Shown here: positions 23,026 through 35,355 of the stretch, piece after piece | Numbering within the stretch: position 1 is the first letter of the stretch | How the letters are laid out: every line of letters starts with the position of its first letter | Origin: Pycnopodia helianthoides | Taxonomy: Eukaryota > Echinodermata > Asteroidea > Forcipulatida > Asteriidae | Assembly: GCA_032158295.1 (NCBI GenBank) | Contig: CM063246.1 | Coordinates: forward strand, 13,145,608-13,209,607 | Reading direction: 5' to 3' | DNA: 64,000 bases | Notes under the pieces: generated by a model | The model's database searches: none | What the model saw: only the letters and a program-made list of their open reading frames with translations | Told to the model about the DNA's origin: nothing | Made by a program: the position numbers and the translations under genes

Positions 23026-26000
23026 GTAAGTCACTATATTTTTTTATCTCAACTTCCATGCAAGTGCTACATTTTCTTACGTCGTCAGTGTAATTGCATT
23101 ATATTTGACACAGCCTGTCTGATGTGCACTATTGGTTTGTATACCTTCGTTGCTTTCTACTGTAGCCTATTTTGAACCTTTTTATATAGTCGTAAAACGC
23201 ATCGAGAGATTTTTGATTCATAATGCGCTGTAATGCTGTTTTTGAATATAATTGACTTTGCGTATGCCGACGTATGGAAAATTTGGCGAATACGCTGGCG
23301 TACGTCGAATAAGTTATGGGTAATTTTTGTATAAGTTAAAAGCACGCTGAAGCACTCTGGTATACGTCGTAGTACGGCGAGGTCCTCGAAATTTGTTGTG
23401 CACAGTATTTTCGACGTATGCCTGCGTAAGGCTCATACGCGGGTCATAAGTTGTAGTTAAGTTATGCGATCGTTGACACACATTCACACACGTTACTTGT
23501 AAGTTATTCATAAGCCAACATACGTCCGGATAATCATAGCGTGCCCAAAACTAATTTCTACCCTATGAGTAACGTGCTTTGAACCTATGTTGAACTTATC
23601 CCTAACGCATATTGACGTATGTTGACGTATTTGGCGTGTTCCGGACGACCACAGAACTTACTGAACGTGTTTCTAACTTAGAGCTACGAATGGCGTATTG
23701 GCAGCGTTCTTCGAAGTTTTCTTCGGCATGGCGGTGATGTTGATACGGTGATGTTGATACTGCAATGTCTTATGCGGTTATGATTTGAATCGTCGAGCGA
23801 CAGCCTTTTTATTTGCTAGGACACAATCCATGATCATCTGCCGCGCGCTATGCATATAAGTTAGACTAAGTTGGGCATACGTTGTGAACGCCGGCAACAC
23901 GCTAAGCATTCATTGGTATAAGTTATCGAAACGTTCTATATAAGTTACTTTTACGTTATGTATACGTCCAACTCGTTATGAATACGCTATGTATAATACG
24001 CCCAAAATTGGAAAAAACACATCGATAGTTCAGTGTATGCCAGCGTTTTAGATAAATTTTGCTACGCTGGCTAAATCGTCAAGGTGTGACAGGGCAATGA
24101 GCCTGCTATAGCCTCCGGTTCAAGAGTACTATTCGTAATGGAAGAGTCACATTATGGCACTGCTACGCCATATAGTAATTTGTTGCTTAATAGTGCCATA
24201 ACTATTGCTGCAACCAGTGAGTGCTATACAATCTGTAGTTTGGGTCATTTTATTGATTGTCTTCAGTGTTTTGATCGGAGTGACACAATGGTAAGAAATA
24301 CCATGGTCATAATAAAATAATGCATTCCTTCCATTAGAAACCAGGGACCGATATAGAGCTGCTTGAGCAGAGAACATTGATTAACAGAATTGTCTACTAA
24401 GCAGAAATTAGCAGGATACTAGTCAAAAATTGTGACATGGTATTTTGGCTTGTAACCATTTATTCTGGTAAGCATAATTTGGTTGTGCTTCCCTACTTGT
24501 TGTGCTTAAGCAGCTCTACGAATTTGGGTCCCACGAACCAAACTGAGGCTAATCGGTAAACTACAATTATTTATGTTCATGGTATAAACCGACACGGTAA
24601 AAATGCCAAATGTATCAAAAGCTATACAAGACGACCTAAACGTTATTGTATGTTATGACATGAGATTCAAACAGATGTAATTTGTTAAAACTTAGATCTT
24701 CTTGGAATGAAAGGTCAACATTGGGTCTTAAAAACGACACATATATTGTGACTCTGTGACATGTGGTTCAGCAGTTATGAATTTTTAAATAATGAACTTT
24801 GAATTAACTTAATAAGATACCTGATGACGTCACAATATTGAAAATATGTTTGTCCATACTAAGTTTTTTTTAAACTATCGTACAAGATGGTATAACACTC
24901 ATCACGATGTAATGCCTTCGAGTGAAAACCCTAACTGAAACTTTGCTAGTTTAGCTGTTAAAAGGGATTTAAAATTTCAATGAAACTCTGCTTTATGAGT
25001 GCGGGTTTTGGAAAGAAGTCGAAATATACCTTTAGTTTTGTCGGTTGTTCACATCTTATTGTATGGCTGAATTATAAGCAGCGAATTATATTAAGCAGCT
25101 TTTGCTTGGAGTAACCTTGGAGGTATTTTAGTATGAGGTATTATACCTCAAGGGAGTAACAAAGGAACGAGGGGTTTTGAGAATTGGAGGTAGTATCATA
25201 ACAATTGAAGTCTATCGTACCCAGACCAGACAATGCCAACATCAAACTGAACAAAACTTATTGAAAAATTAATCGCAAACTCGAGTGGAAGGGGAAGTTC
25301 TAACAGCAGTTGTCATGTCCTGACTGTTATGATTAGAAAACGATTTCCCAATCTCGCGCCTTCGGGGTGCAACCTACTTTAGTGTGAATTAGAGCATCGG
25401 CCCCAACGTTACTTAGGCCTTCAAAAATATTTTGTAGTAGACCGAATGTAAAGCCAAATAAAAGGGGCACAGTGTAAATATGTCGCCCAATTGTGACCTG
25501 GGGTTGTTGACTTTCAACTTGAGGTATTGTGGATGACATAGGGCCTGAAAGAATTATCCTATTTGCCGAGAGGTGTAGGGACATTGTTTCAAGATTGATG
25601 CTTGGACGTTTGTAAATGAACACAGGTGCAGGGGCATTTTTAGTGGGAGGCAGAATAACTCGACGGGCCTTGGGAATCCCTATACCATACAAAATACGCC
25701 AAAAAGGAAAGTTTGATCTTATGTAATTATAAGAAAACCTATTCTTTTTATCAAATTTCTGTTTTATTTTAACAGCATACATATGCACTGTTGAGTGCCG
25801 TAAGATGTCGGCTTATTACGGTCCTGTACCCGAGCCGGATCCCGATCAGCCTTATAACAAATACTACTGGGTGAAATCAGCCATGGAGAAACTTCAAACT
25901 GGGTGTCCATTGAAGAGAAGAAAAACATCAGGATGTACCCTCGCTGGAAGTTTCAAAGCAGAAACTACCCTTTTGGCTGAGAGTTGGCCTACTGGAACAG

Positions 26001-29000
26001 ACGCTACCCTTTTGGCTGAGAGTTGGCCTACTGGAACAGACACTACCCTTTCGGCTGAGAGTAGGCTTACAGAAACAGACACTACTCTTTTGGCTGAGAG
26101 TACACCTACTGGAACAGACGCTGCCCTTTTGGCTGAGAGTACGCCTACTGGAACATACACTACCCTTTTGGCTGAGAATAGGCCTACTGGAACAGACGCT
26201 ACCCTTTTGGCTGACAGTAGGCCTATTGGATCAGACTCTACCCTTTTGGCTGAGATAAGGCCTACTGAAACAGACACTACCCTTTTGGCTGAGAGTAAGC
26301 CTACTGGAACAGACTCTACCCTTTTGGCTGAGAGTTGGCCTACTGGAACAGACGGTACCCTTTTGGCTGAGAATAGGCCTACTGGAACAGACGCTACCCT
26401 TTTGGCTGAGAGTAAGCCTACTAGAACAGACTCTACCCTTTTGGCTGAGAGTGGGCCTACTGGAAAAGACACTACTCTTTTGGCTGAGAATAGGCCTGCT
26501 GGAACAGACGCTACCGTTATGGCTGAGAATATGCCTACTGGAACAGACGCTGCCCTTTTGGCTGAGAGTAGGCCTGCTGGAACAGACGCTACCCTATTGG
26601 CTGAGAATAGGCCTACTGGAACAGACGCCACCATTTTGGCTAAGAGTAGGCTAACAGGAACAGGCACTACTCTTTTGGCTGTGAGTACACCTACTGGAAC
26701 AGACGCTGCCCTTTTGGCTGAGAGTACGCCTACTGGAACAGACACTACCCTTTTGGCTGAGAATAGGGCTACTGGAACAGACGCTACCCTTTTGGCTGAG
26801 AGTAGGCCTACTGGAACAGACGCCACCCTTTTGGCTAAGAGTAGGCTTACAGAAACAGACACTACTCTTTTGGCTGAGAGTACACCTACTGGAACAGACG
26901 CTGCCCTTTTGGCTGAGAGTACGCCTACTGGAACATACACTACCCTTTTGGCTGAGAATAGGCCTACTGGAACAGACGCTACCCTTTTGGCTGACAGTAG
27001 GCCTATTGGATCAGACTCTACCCTTTTGGCTGAGAATAGGCCTACTGGAACAGACGCTACCCTTTTGGCTGAGAACAGGCCTACTGGAACAGACACTACC
27101 CTTTCGGCTGAGAGTAGGCCTACTGGAACAGACACTACCCTTTTGGCTGAGAGTAGGCCTACTGGAACAGACACTACCCTTTTGGCTGAGAGTACGCCGT
27201 CTGTAACAGACAATGACCTTTTGGCTGAGAGTACGCCTACTGGCACAGAAGCTACCCTTTTGGCTGAGAATAGGCCTACTGGAACAGACGCTACCCTTTT
27301 GGCTGAGAATAGGCCTACTGGAACAGACACTACCCTTTCGGCTGAGAGTAGGCCTACTGGAACAGACACTACCCTTTTGACTGAGAGTACGCCGTCTGTA
27401 ACAGACTATGCCCTTTTAGCCGAGAGTACGCCTACTGGAACAGAAGCTACCCTTTTGGCTGAGAATAGGCCTACTGGAACAGACACTACCCTTTTGGCTG
27501 AGAGTAGGCCTAATGGAACAGACCCTGTCCTTTTGGCTGAGAGTACGACTACTGGAACAGATGGTACCCTTTCGACTAAGAGTAGGCATACTGGAACAGA
27601 CTCTACCCTTTTGACTGAGAATAGGCCTACCGGAACAGACGCTACCCTTTTGGCTGAGAATAGGCCTACTGGAACAGACACTACCCTTTCGGCTGAGAGT
27701 AGGCCTACTGGAACAGACACTACCTTTTTGGCTGAGAGTACGCCGTCTGTAACAGTCAATGCGCTTTTGGCTGAGAGTACGCCTACTGGAACAGAAGCTA
27801 ACCTTTTGGCTGAGAATAGGCCTACTGGAACAGACACTACCCTTTCGGCTGAGAGTACGCCTACTGGAACAGATGGTACCCTTTCGACTGAGAGTAGGCA
27901 TACTGGAACAGACTCTACCCTTTTGGCTGAAAATAGGCCTACTGGAACAGACGCTACCCTTTTGGCTGAGAATAGGCCTACTGCAACAGGCACTACCCTT
28001 TCAGCTGAGAGTAGGCCTACTGGAACAGACACTACCTTTTTGGCTGAGAGTACGCCGTCTGTAACAGACAATGCCCTTTTGGCTGAGAGTACGCCTACTG
28101 GAACAGAAGCTACCCTTTTGGTCGAGAATAGGCCTACTGGAACATACACTACCATTTCGGCTGAGAGTAGGCCTACTGGAACAGACACTACCTTTTTGGC
28201 TGAGAATAGGCGTACTAGAACAGACGCTACCCTTTCGGCTGAGAGTAGGCCTACTGGAACAGACGATGCCCGTTTGGCTGAGAGAACGCCGTCTGGAACA
28301 GACACTGCCCCTTTGGCTGAGAGTATGCCTACTGGAACAGAAGCTACCCTTTTGGTCGAGAATAGGCGTACTAGAACAGACCCTACCCTTTCGGCTGAGA
28401 GTAGGCCTACTGGAACAGACACTACCTTTTTGGCTGAGATTAGGCGTACTAGAACAGACCCTACCCTTTTGGCTGAGAATAGGCCTACTGGAACTGACGC
28501 TACCCTTTTGGCTGAGAATAGGCGTACTAGAACAGACGCTACCCTTTTGGCTGAGAGAAGGCCTACTGGAACAGACGATGCCCATTTTGCTGAAGGAACG
28601 CCGTCTGGAACAGACACTGCCCCTTTGGCTGAGAGTATGCCTACTGGAACAGACCCTACCCTTTTGGCTGAGAATAGGCCTACTGGAACAGAAGCTACCC
28701 TTTTGGCTGAGAATAGGCCTACTAGAACAGATGCTACCCTTTCGGCTGAGAATAGGCCTACAGGAACAGACGCTACCCTTTTGGCTGAGAGTAGGCCTAC
28801 TGGAACAGATGGTACCCTTTTGGCTGAGAGTAGGCATACTGGAACAGACACTACCCTTTTGGCTGAGAATAGGCCTACTGGAACAGACGCTACCCTTTTG
28901 GCTGAGAATAGGCCTACTGGAACAGATGCTACCCTTTCGGCTGAGAGTAGGCCTACAGGAACAGACGCTACCATTTCGGCAGAGAGTAGGCCTACTGAAA

Positions 29001-32000
29001 CAGACTCTACCCTTTCGGCTGAGAGTAGGCCGTCTGGAACAGACGCTACCCTTTTGGCTGAGAGTACGTCGTCTGGAACAGACAATGCCCTTTTGGCTGA
29101 GAATACGCCTACTGGAACAGACACTACCCTTTTGGCTGAGAATAGGCCTTATGGAACAGACGCTACCCTTTTGGCCGAGAAAAGGCCTACTGGAGCAGAC
29201 GCTACCCTTGTGTCTGAGACTAGGCCTACTGGAACAGAAGCTACCGTTTTGGCTGAGAGTACGCCTACTGGAACAGACGCTGCTCTTTTGGCTGAGATTA
29301 GGCTTACTGGAACAGACGCTACCTTTTTGGCTGAGAATAGGCCTACTGGAACAGATGCTACCCTTTCGGCTGAGAGTAGGCCTACAGGAACAGACGCTAC
29401 CATTTCGGCTGAGAGTAGGCCTACTGAAACAGACTCTACCCTTTCGGCCGAGAGTAGGCCTACTGGAACAGACGCTACCCTTTTGGCTGAGAGTACGTCG
29501 TCTGGAACAGACAATGCCCTTTTGGCTGAGAATACGCCTACTGGAACAGACACTACCCTTTTGGCTGAGAAAAGGCCTACTGGAACAGACGCTACCCTTT
29601 TGGCTGAGAATAGGCCTTATGGAACAGACGCTACCCTTTTGGCCGAGAAAAGGCCTACTGGAGCAGACGCTACCCTTGTGTCTGAGACTAGGCCTACTGG
29701 AACAGAAGCTACCGTTTTGGCTGAGAGTACGCCTACTGGAACAGACGCTGCTCTTTTGGCTGAGATTAGGCTTACTGGAACAGACGCTACCTTTTTGGCT
29801 GAGAATAGACCTACTGGAACAGACGCTACCCTTTCGGCTGAGAATAGGCCTACAGGAACAAACGCTACCATTTCGGCTGAGAGTAGGCCTACTGGAACAG
29901 ACTCTACCCTTACGGCTGAGAGTAGGCCTACTGGAACAGACGCTACCCTTTTGGCTGAGAATACGCCTACTGGAACAGACACTACCCTTTTGGCTGAGAG
30001 TAGGCTTACTGGAACAGACGCTACCTTTTTGGCTGAGAGTAGGCTTACTGGAACAGACGCTACCTTTTTGGCTGAGAATGTGTCTACTGGAACAGACGCT
30101 ACCGTTTTGGGTGAAAATACCTCGTGTAAGATATCCCCCAACGTTCTCTTACTTTAACACATTATTTTTCCTCTCTTGCAAAGGTAGGCCTACCCCCTAA
30201 AATCCTCTGAATAACTTTTGAGATTCCAAGTTTACAATGAAGACCTAAGGGGGGGGGGTTGTATACCATGCCCCTAAATTGAGCAAATGTCTGTTTATAT
30301 AGTGCAAAGTTGTTGGTAAATGAAGATCTTAAACGGCCGCTCCAATGGAAACACACTTGTGGGTCCTTGTGTGAACGGGGAAGTGCTTTGAAAAGACTGG
30401 GGATGCCTACAACCTCATTATTGGCTATCATTGCTTGAAAACACGCAATATATGCCACCTTCAATAAATTGTATATTTTTATACATGCTTAATGTAAAAC
30501 AAATGTTGCTCACCAACTTTCAATGTGATGACCGAACACAATATCGCCGTTTACCGTAGCGGTGTTCGGATAGCATCACGACTTTGTTGTGACGTGGTCA
30601 TTGTGTCAAATCATCGACCGTGCATAAGGAAGAGACCAGGGATGAAACAATAATAGGCCTACATAATATTTTACAAGTCTAAATATTTAGCTCTACTAAC
30701 CGCACATTTTCAAATTAATTTAACTATAGCGGGACCCAGGCGCAGCGCGGGTTTCCCGCTATAGTAACAATACAAAATGAAACGGGCCTGTGAGTAAAGT
30801 GTATCGCATGTTTGCTCCACAGATGTGGATAACTCTCTTGGCATGGAGAATGGGGACATCCCTGATGAAAGCATTACAGCTTCGTCATACTTCTATAATT
30901 GGTGGACCGACTATTATTTTCCACAGGATGCACGTCTTAACGTTTATGGTTAGTTCCTTCTAGACGGTTCTGTATAATATTCAACGAGTTTGATGAAACA
31001 ACATTAATCATGCCAATATTTTGCAGCTTCGCAAAAACCTCTTGTTTTTGTCCTGTTTTTCCCCTTCTTCTTCTGTACAACTCCTCTCCTGCAGCATAAC
31101 TCAAGATTGAAACTAAATTGAACCTGAACTACGACGTCAAAGGTTAAATGATATTTTCCTCATTTCGGCAGATCGGGTCACAAATATAAACAGCGTTCTT
31201 TGGTGACATTATTTCAAAAGTTTAATTAAACCCCTGAACGACGTGACACAAAAAACTCACTATAACATACAAACATCGAGGAAAGGTATTGAAAACTATT
31301 AAATTTATGACGTCATAAACTTAACCGACTTACAGCGCCATCTGTTGACATCAACCATCGAATATTAATCTCAAACATTGCATCTTGAATCTTGAGACAT
31401 GGACCACAAGGTCATACAGAATAAAACTAAATTCTTGATTTGGCAATGTCACAAAAACATAATTTCTAGGTTTTTTTCAAAACGCTTTTTCATGATTGTA
31501 CTTATTTTTTTGTTTGTTAAAGCTAAAATCTAGATTTGACCGTGTAATAAATTTTGGATAATGTTCTTATGTGTAATTTCGTTAAGGGTATATCCGTTTC
31601 ATTTTTAATTTCTATCTGGAACACGAACACATTTGTCTTCTTTAATGTAAATTTTTCATTTATAACGTAGGCCTATCAGATTTTAAGTGATGATAATGTC
31701 TCGACTGCGAAAAATGTTTTTGATGTACGCCGCGTATTAGTGTCACTGTAAATTATGAATACTCACAAGCTATCCTTCAACATGCATTTCTTCTGAACAG
31801 AATTTCCATGGTGTGCAAACGAAAATGACAATACTCCATGGATACAAGTTGACTTCGACGACAATGTGAACATCACAGGTCTAACCACAAAGGGATATGT
31901 TGAAGTTGCGCACTACTTCGTCAAGACTTACACAGTTCGGTATAATGATGGTCAGTCCTGGAGTGATGTGACGTCAGAAGATGGAGCACCTCAACAGGTA

Positions 32001-33418
32001 ATAATGGCAGAAAAAATGTGTATGTAAATACATTTGTTTATCGACAATCACGAACAGCTTAAAGAGAAATATAGCAAAAAAAGTGAGAGAAACTGTGTTG
32101 TTCTTTAGTCTCCTGTCGTAAATAATTATATTGCAAATTAATGACCAGTTTTTCAATAATATCTCGAATCAGAATCAACATTGATTTCATTTGTATCTCC
32201 TAAAAGAAACCAATTTAATTATTGATGATAATAAGAACCCAAACAATGACACTGCATCTACGGAAAAAAAACTAATTTTGCCCCAAACCCTTTTATTGAA
32301 ACTTTGACCCTGAATTTGTTGGATACTAAACTATTTACCGTCTAGTTCTTCTACGCTTGGCCCGAGAATCTACTGATTGTTCCAGCACTCTAAAAACTCT
32401 CGGTCACAATTGACCCGGGGTTCCGGGTCCCAGAGGGTCCGACCCATTTCTGGGTCAGGCTGACCCGGAAACTTGTCAAAAAAAGGGATTGGGTCCCGAT
32501 TTCTGCGTCACTTTGACCGATTCCTGGGTTATGTTGACACAATATTCCGGATCATACTGACCCAGGAGAGGGCAGGCCCTACGGCACCCGGGTCTGGGTA
32601 AATTTTGACCTGGGAGTTTTTAAAGCCTTTACAATATATGTCACTGAAACTTTAGTGATTTTCCCGGTTCTTACTCCTCCGTAATCGGATGACACGTTAT
32701 GTCAAGAGGGGCAATCCCCGAAAGGTAGCTAGCGTCGTCTCTAGCTCCAATAACGGGCAATGTTGCTCATAAATCCCGGCTGCCTTGATAAGATCGACGG
32801 GTTAGCCATATGAACAATTTCTAATGTTGCTTTCACTTCCTCAGTGAATTTTTAAAAGATTATTACGATCAGCTAACTCGGGTCTATGTGATGGCCATCG
32901 GCCCGATGTGCTGCACATAAAAGTAATCCCACGTCAATTATTTGCTCATTCATTCTCAAGATGCTTGTAGGGTTCCCTTCAACTAATTATACACAACTGC
33001 CCTGAATTAAATTGTTTTTAAAAGAAACTTCTTAGAAACTCAGGGAAACAACATTTTCCTTTTTTGTTTATCATAACTCAATTTGATTAAAACAGAGCCC
33101 CCTTGTGACACCTAGTCACGGAAAGTACGGAAGAGCCTAAATAGCGCTGTACCTCTTTCAACTGCACTCTCGTCAACAATACTCTTCAAACAATTTCAAA
33201 CGTTTTCAAATTTATTTACCTGGCAATGTAAAATAATTCGACTAATTATTCTGATCTTTCGTCAGTTCAACGGTAACACTGATGGAATTAACCTTGCGAC
33301 GGTCAAGTTTGATGAAGCTTTGTACGCGAAAACCATACGCATTCTGCCCACTTCATGGAACGAGATGTTTAAAACCGAAAACTGCTGTATGTATTTTGAA
33401 TTATATGGATATAAATAA
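22965..33418 (+). CDS. Array gene 2: secreted 13-residue-repeat discoidin protein, 106 repeats
   Basis: Proposed exons are 22965-23025, 25776-30125, 30823-30948, 31801-31997 and 33266-33418, 4887 nt, 1628 residues, with the same phases as gene 1. Exon 2 alone is 4350 bp without a stop. It holds exactly 106 consecutive 13-residue units between the conserved N-terminal segment and a half unit VLGENTS. The F5/8C domain is complete, with variable loops NWWTDYYF and YVEVAHYF. The long open frame across about 4.1 kb of repeat argues for coding constraint or recent expansion. Intron 1 is the shortest of the array (2.75 kb). A second, diverged signal exon at 21214 could serve as an alternative start. 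The exon A donor is GTTAGT rather than GTAGGT. Expected to form a long, probably glycosylated stalk with a lectin head (inference). Confidence 0.82.
23263..24094. mobile_element. TIR element, left end deleted (unit 2)
   Basis: Matches 38955-39781 from GCGTATGCCGACGTATG to the right end GGCTAAATCGTCAAGGTGTG-ACAGGG. The first ~35 bp and the sequence to the left that unit 3 retains are absent. Confidence 0.7.
24341..24525. mobile_element. MITE related to 8655-8853 (unit 2)
   Basis: GATATAGAGCTGCTTGAGCA at left and TGCTTAAGCAGCTCTACGAA at right. Same site as unit 1. Confidence 0.5.
25094..25725 (+). repeat. 632-bp block almost identical to unit 3
   Basis: Four substitutions and no indels against 40716-41347, although sequence on either side differs by several percent with many indels. 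Confidence 0.85.
25776..30125 (+). CDS. Gene 2 repeat exon: 106 tandem 13-aa units
   Basis: Acceptor TTTTAACAG, donor GTAAG at 30126. Residues counted from the ATG at 25805: 1-55 are the conserved segment with Cys, 56-1433 are 106 units of consensus LLAE(S/N)(R/T)PTGTD(A/T)T, and the last seven are VLGENTS. Variant units (PSVTD, PIGSD, SSGTDN, PYGTD, RRTRTD) recur in ordered blocks, showing block duplication. Every unit is 39 bp and no unit breaks the frame. Units carry Glu, Arg and Asp as well as Thr/Ser, so the stalk is charged and hydrophilic. Confidence 0.88.
30249..30258 (+). repeat. G-tract after gene 2 repeat exon
   Basis: Run of 10 G, 123 bp beyond the 106-unit exon. Confidence 0.7.
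30724..30764. repeat. Conserved hairpin before discoidin exon A, gene 2
   Basis: Best-preserved copy: CTATAGCGGGA and TCCCGCTATAG are perfect inverted arms. Confidence 0.7.
30823..30948 (+). CDS. Gene 2 discoidin exon A
   Basis: Encodes YVDNSLGMENGDIPDE, SITASSYFYNWWTDYYF and PQDARLNVY. Acceptor GCTCCACAG, donor GTTAGT (weaker than in the other units), phase 1 to 1. Adjacent Trp-Trp in the first loop resembles the exposed aromatic pair of membrane-binding F5/8C domains (inference). Confidence 0.8.
31801..31997 (+). CDS. Gene 2 discoidin exon B
   Basis: Encodes EFPWCANENDNTPWIQVDF, ITGLTTKGYVEVAHYF and VKTYTVRYNDGQSW. Same boundaries and phase as gene 1; 16 codons differ in amino acid from gene 1 and one is silent. 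Confidence 0.84.
32386..32632. mobile_element. MITE of the CACTCTAAAAACTCCCGGGTC family (unit 2)
   Basis: Left CACTCTAAAAACTCTCGGTC, right GACCTGGGAGTTTTTA. Intron 4 of gene 2, same place as in units 1 and 3, so inserted before the array expanded. Confidence 0.75.
33266..33418 (+). CDS. Gene 2 terminal discoidin exon
   Basis: Encodes FNGNTDGINLATVKFDEA, IRILPTSWNEMFK and CCMYFELYGYK, then TAA. Acceptor CTTTCGTCAG, phase 0. Confidence 0.84.
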   Translation, partial: FNGNTDGINLATVKFDEALYAKTIRILPTSWNEMFKTENCCMYFELYGYK

Positions 33419-34364
33419 TTTTTAAGGTATGACAGTTGTTTAGAATCAAGCTCTATCATGCTGTAAGCAATTGAGTTTTTGAGTGCAACTTTAAATTAAT
33501 TAGTGCCTTTCGTCATCTTTTTTTGCAATAGCTATTCTTGTTGATTGAAATTCATCACTGCAAAAACTGGGGTGTTACATACAGATACCCCAAAAAGCAA
33601 AACAAAATTTACACCATAGGGTGTCAAAATAGCACTAATTTCTGCCAGCACAATTATATCGTATACAATTTGTTGAACTTTACTACTTTGTAATGTTGCA
33701 CTGTCATAGAATATCACCATTGCTTCTGTTATGCACCGACAGTGAGTTTAAGGTACGTAAAGTGTTTAGTATTACTTAAGCAGTTATGTTGCACTTTAAA
33801 GGTATACAAATTGGAAATATTTGCAGATTTTTTTTTTAAAATGCAAATAATAAGCCGTGAAAAGCAAGTTTTTCCCAAAATTTTGTTGGACTATACATCG
33901 CCAAAAGAAGTAAAAAATATAATTAGGGGTGAAACCCGCGATCCCAACAGGGAAAAATTCGTGACGTAGATCTAAGAACGCGCGATCTGTCGACGTGCGG
34001 CGATATCGATACGTGTGGGTTTGATACAGAAACTTACGTAACTTCATGTGCTAAGTTACATTGGACAGTTTTCTTTATATTTGGCTTATTAAATAAGTTT
34101 AAATTTTATGTTATTATGGAATTTGCCGTCACGGTGTAATGTTGCTGGTTGCAACACTAATAAAAAAGGTTGTCAGTTTGCACTGATGCCCATCAGATGA
34201 AAATGCCGATGAATTTAGATGGCTGAAGTGAAGCATACCAGAGCTAAATCGTCAGGGAATGTGCATGGATATGCCTCTGCATTTTACATTGTCACTGCGT
34301 GCGCATTGTCACAACAGTGCGCCGCAGGGTTGATGAAATGGATAACATGGATTTTTTTACTTCA
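33419..34364. other. 3' flank of gene 2, no gene
   Basis: Unit sequence as after gene 1. No gene supported. Confidence 0.35.
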
Positions 34365-35355
34365 ATGAATACCTCGGAGAGTTTACGCACTCTGATTGGT
34401 CGAAGACTTGTCACGCAGGTCTGCTTGACAAGCGATTTAAAGACTTGCTCTGTGAACTAGCAAATGAATGACCCTTATACAAGCAGTGTTGTGTTCTGTA
34501 TGCTCTGTGCTTGATGCGGTAACTATCAAATCAATTGTTTTCTTCGTGTTTTTTTGGCAAGGAGAGAGTGTGAAGCGTGCACGCACGTACTACGCGTACG
34601 CGTGAACGCACAGACAATGTATAAGCTTAAGGTAGCTGGTACGCCCATGAAACCAACATAACGCCAAGCATAAAGCCGAACACCAACCAAAGTATTTCTC
34701 TAAACCTTTCAATTGCAACGTCTGGTTCGGAGTTTTTTGCCAAGAACCAAGGTTGGAAAGCTATGGGAAGCCACAAATGCAAATCAAAAACAGGTAGCCA
34801 AAGTTTGTAATGTTACACAAATATTCACAAGTAATGTTGAACTTGATGGAAACGAAGCAACCAATCATGGGATGTAATTTCTTTTATTAAAAGTTTGCAG
34901 AAATGTTGAATTGGTCACAACATCCTGTTAACACGATTGAATGTTTTGCTAACATTCGGCCGTCCATGCCAGCCAGCGGGGTTTGTTTATCAACAATGGA
35001 AAGGTCTATTCTTTGTGCCGTTAGTTTTCAAAGCTCGTAGTCTGGTTCTTGAAAATAGTTTAAAATGTGTAGGAGATTAGGTCCCATGCAAACATTGAAC
35101 AGCCTATAAAGAATGGTCCTTGAACTTGAAAAGAACGATTCTATCAAAATATATCGGCGAAAGTTAAATCAGAAATTCTGCTGATTTTCACCGTTTTTTT
35201 TTCTATTCTAAGGTAGTAATGGCAATATCAACTTTTGTTGGTGGCTGGCTGCTGTTAATGGACCTCGCGTTCTGCTAGGTCCATTAACAGTGACCAACCA
35301 CAAACCCGGTCATTACCAAGCAGTGAAGACTGGCTCCTCACACTGTTATTGCCTA
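34365..35355 (+). repeat. Spacer repeat, after gene 2
   Basis: Same block as 18108-19450 but without the MITE, so it shows the empty site of that insertion. Confidence 0.65.

Noticed and set aside
25894..29124. Minus-strand frames of 491 and 572 residues
   Set aside because: They are shadows of the 39-bp coding repeat; no start context, splice signal or domain supports them.
28071..30200. Plus-strand 709-residue frame PFWLRVGLLEQTL
   Set aside because: Second frame of the same repeat; lacks the conserved N-terminal segment and the phase that joins to the discoidin exons.
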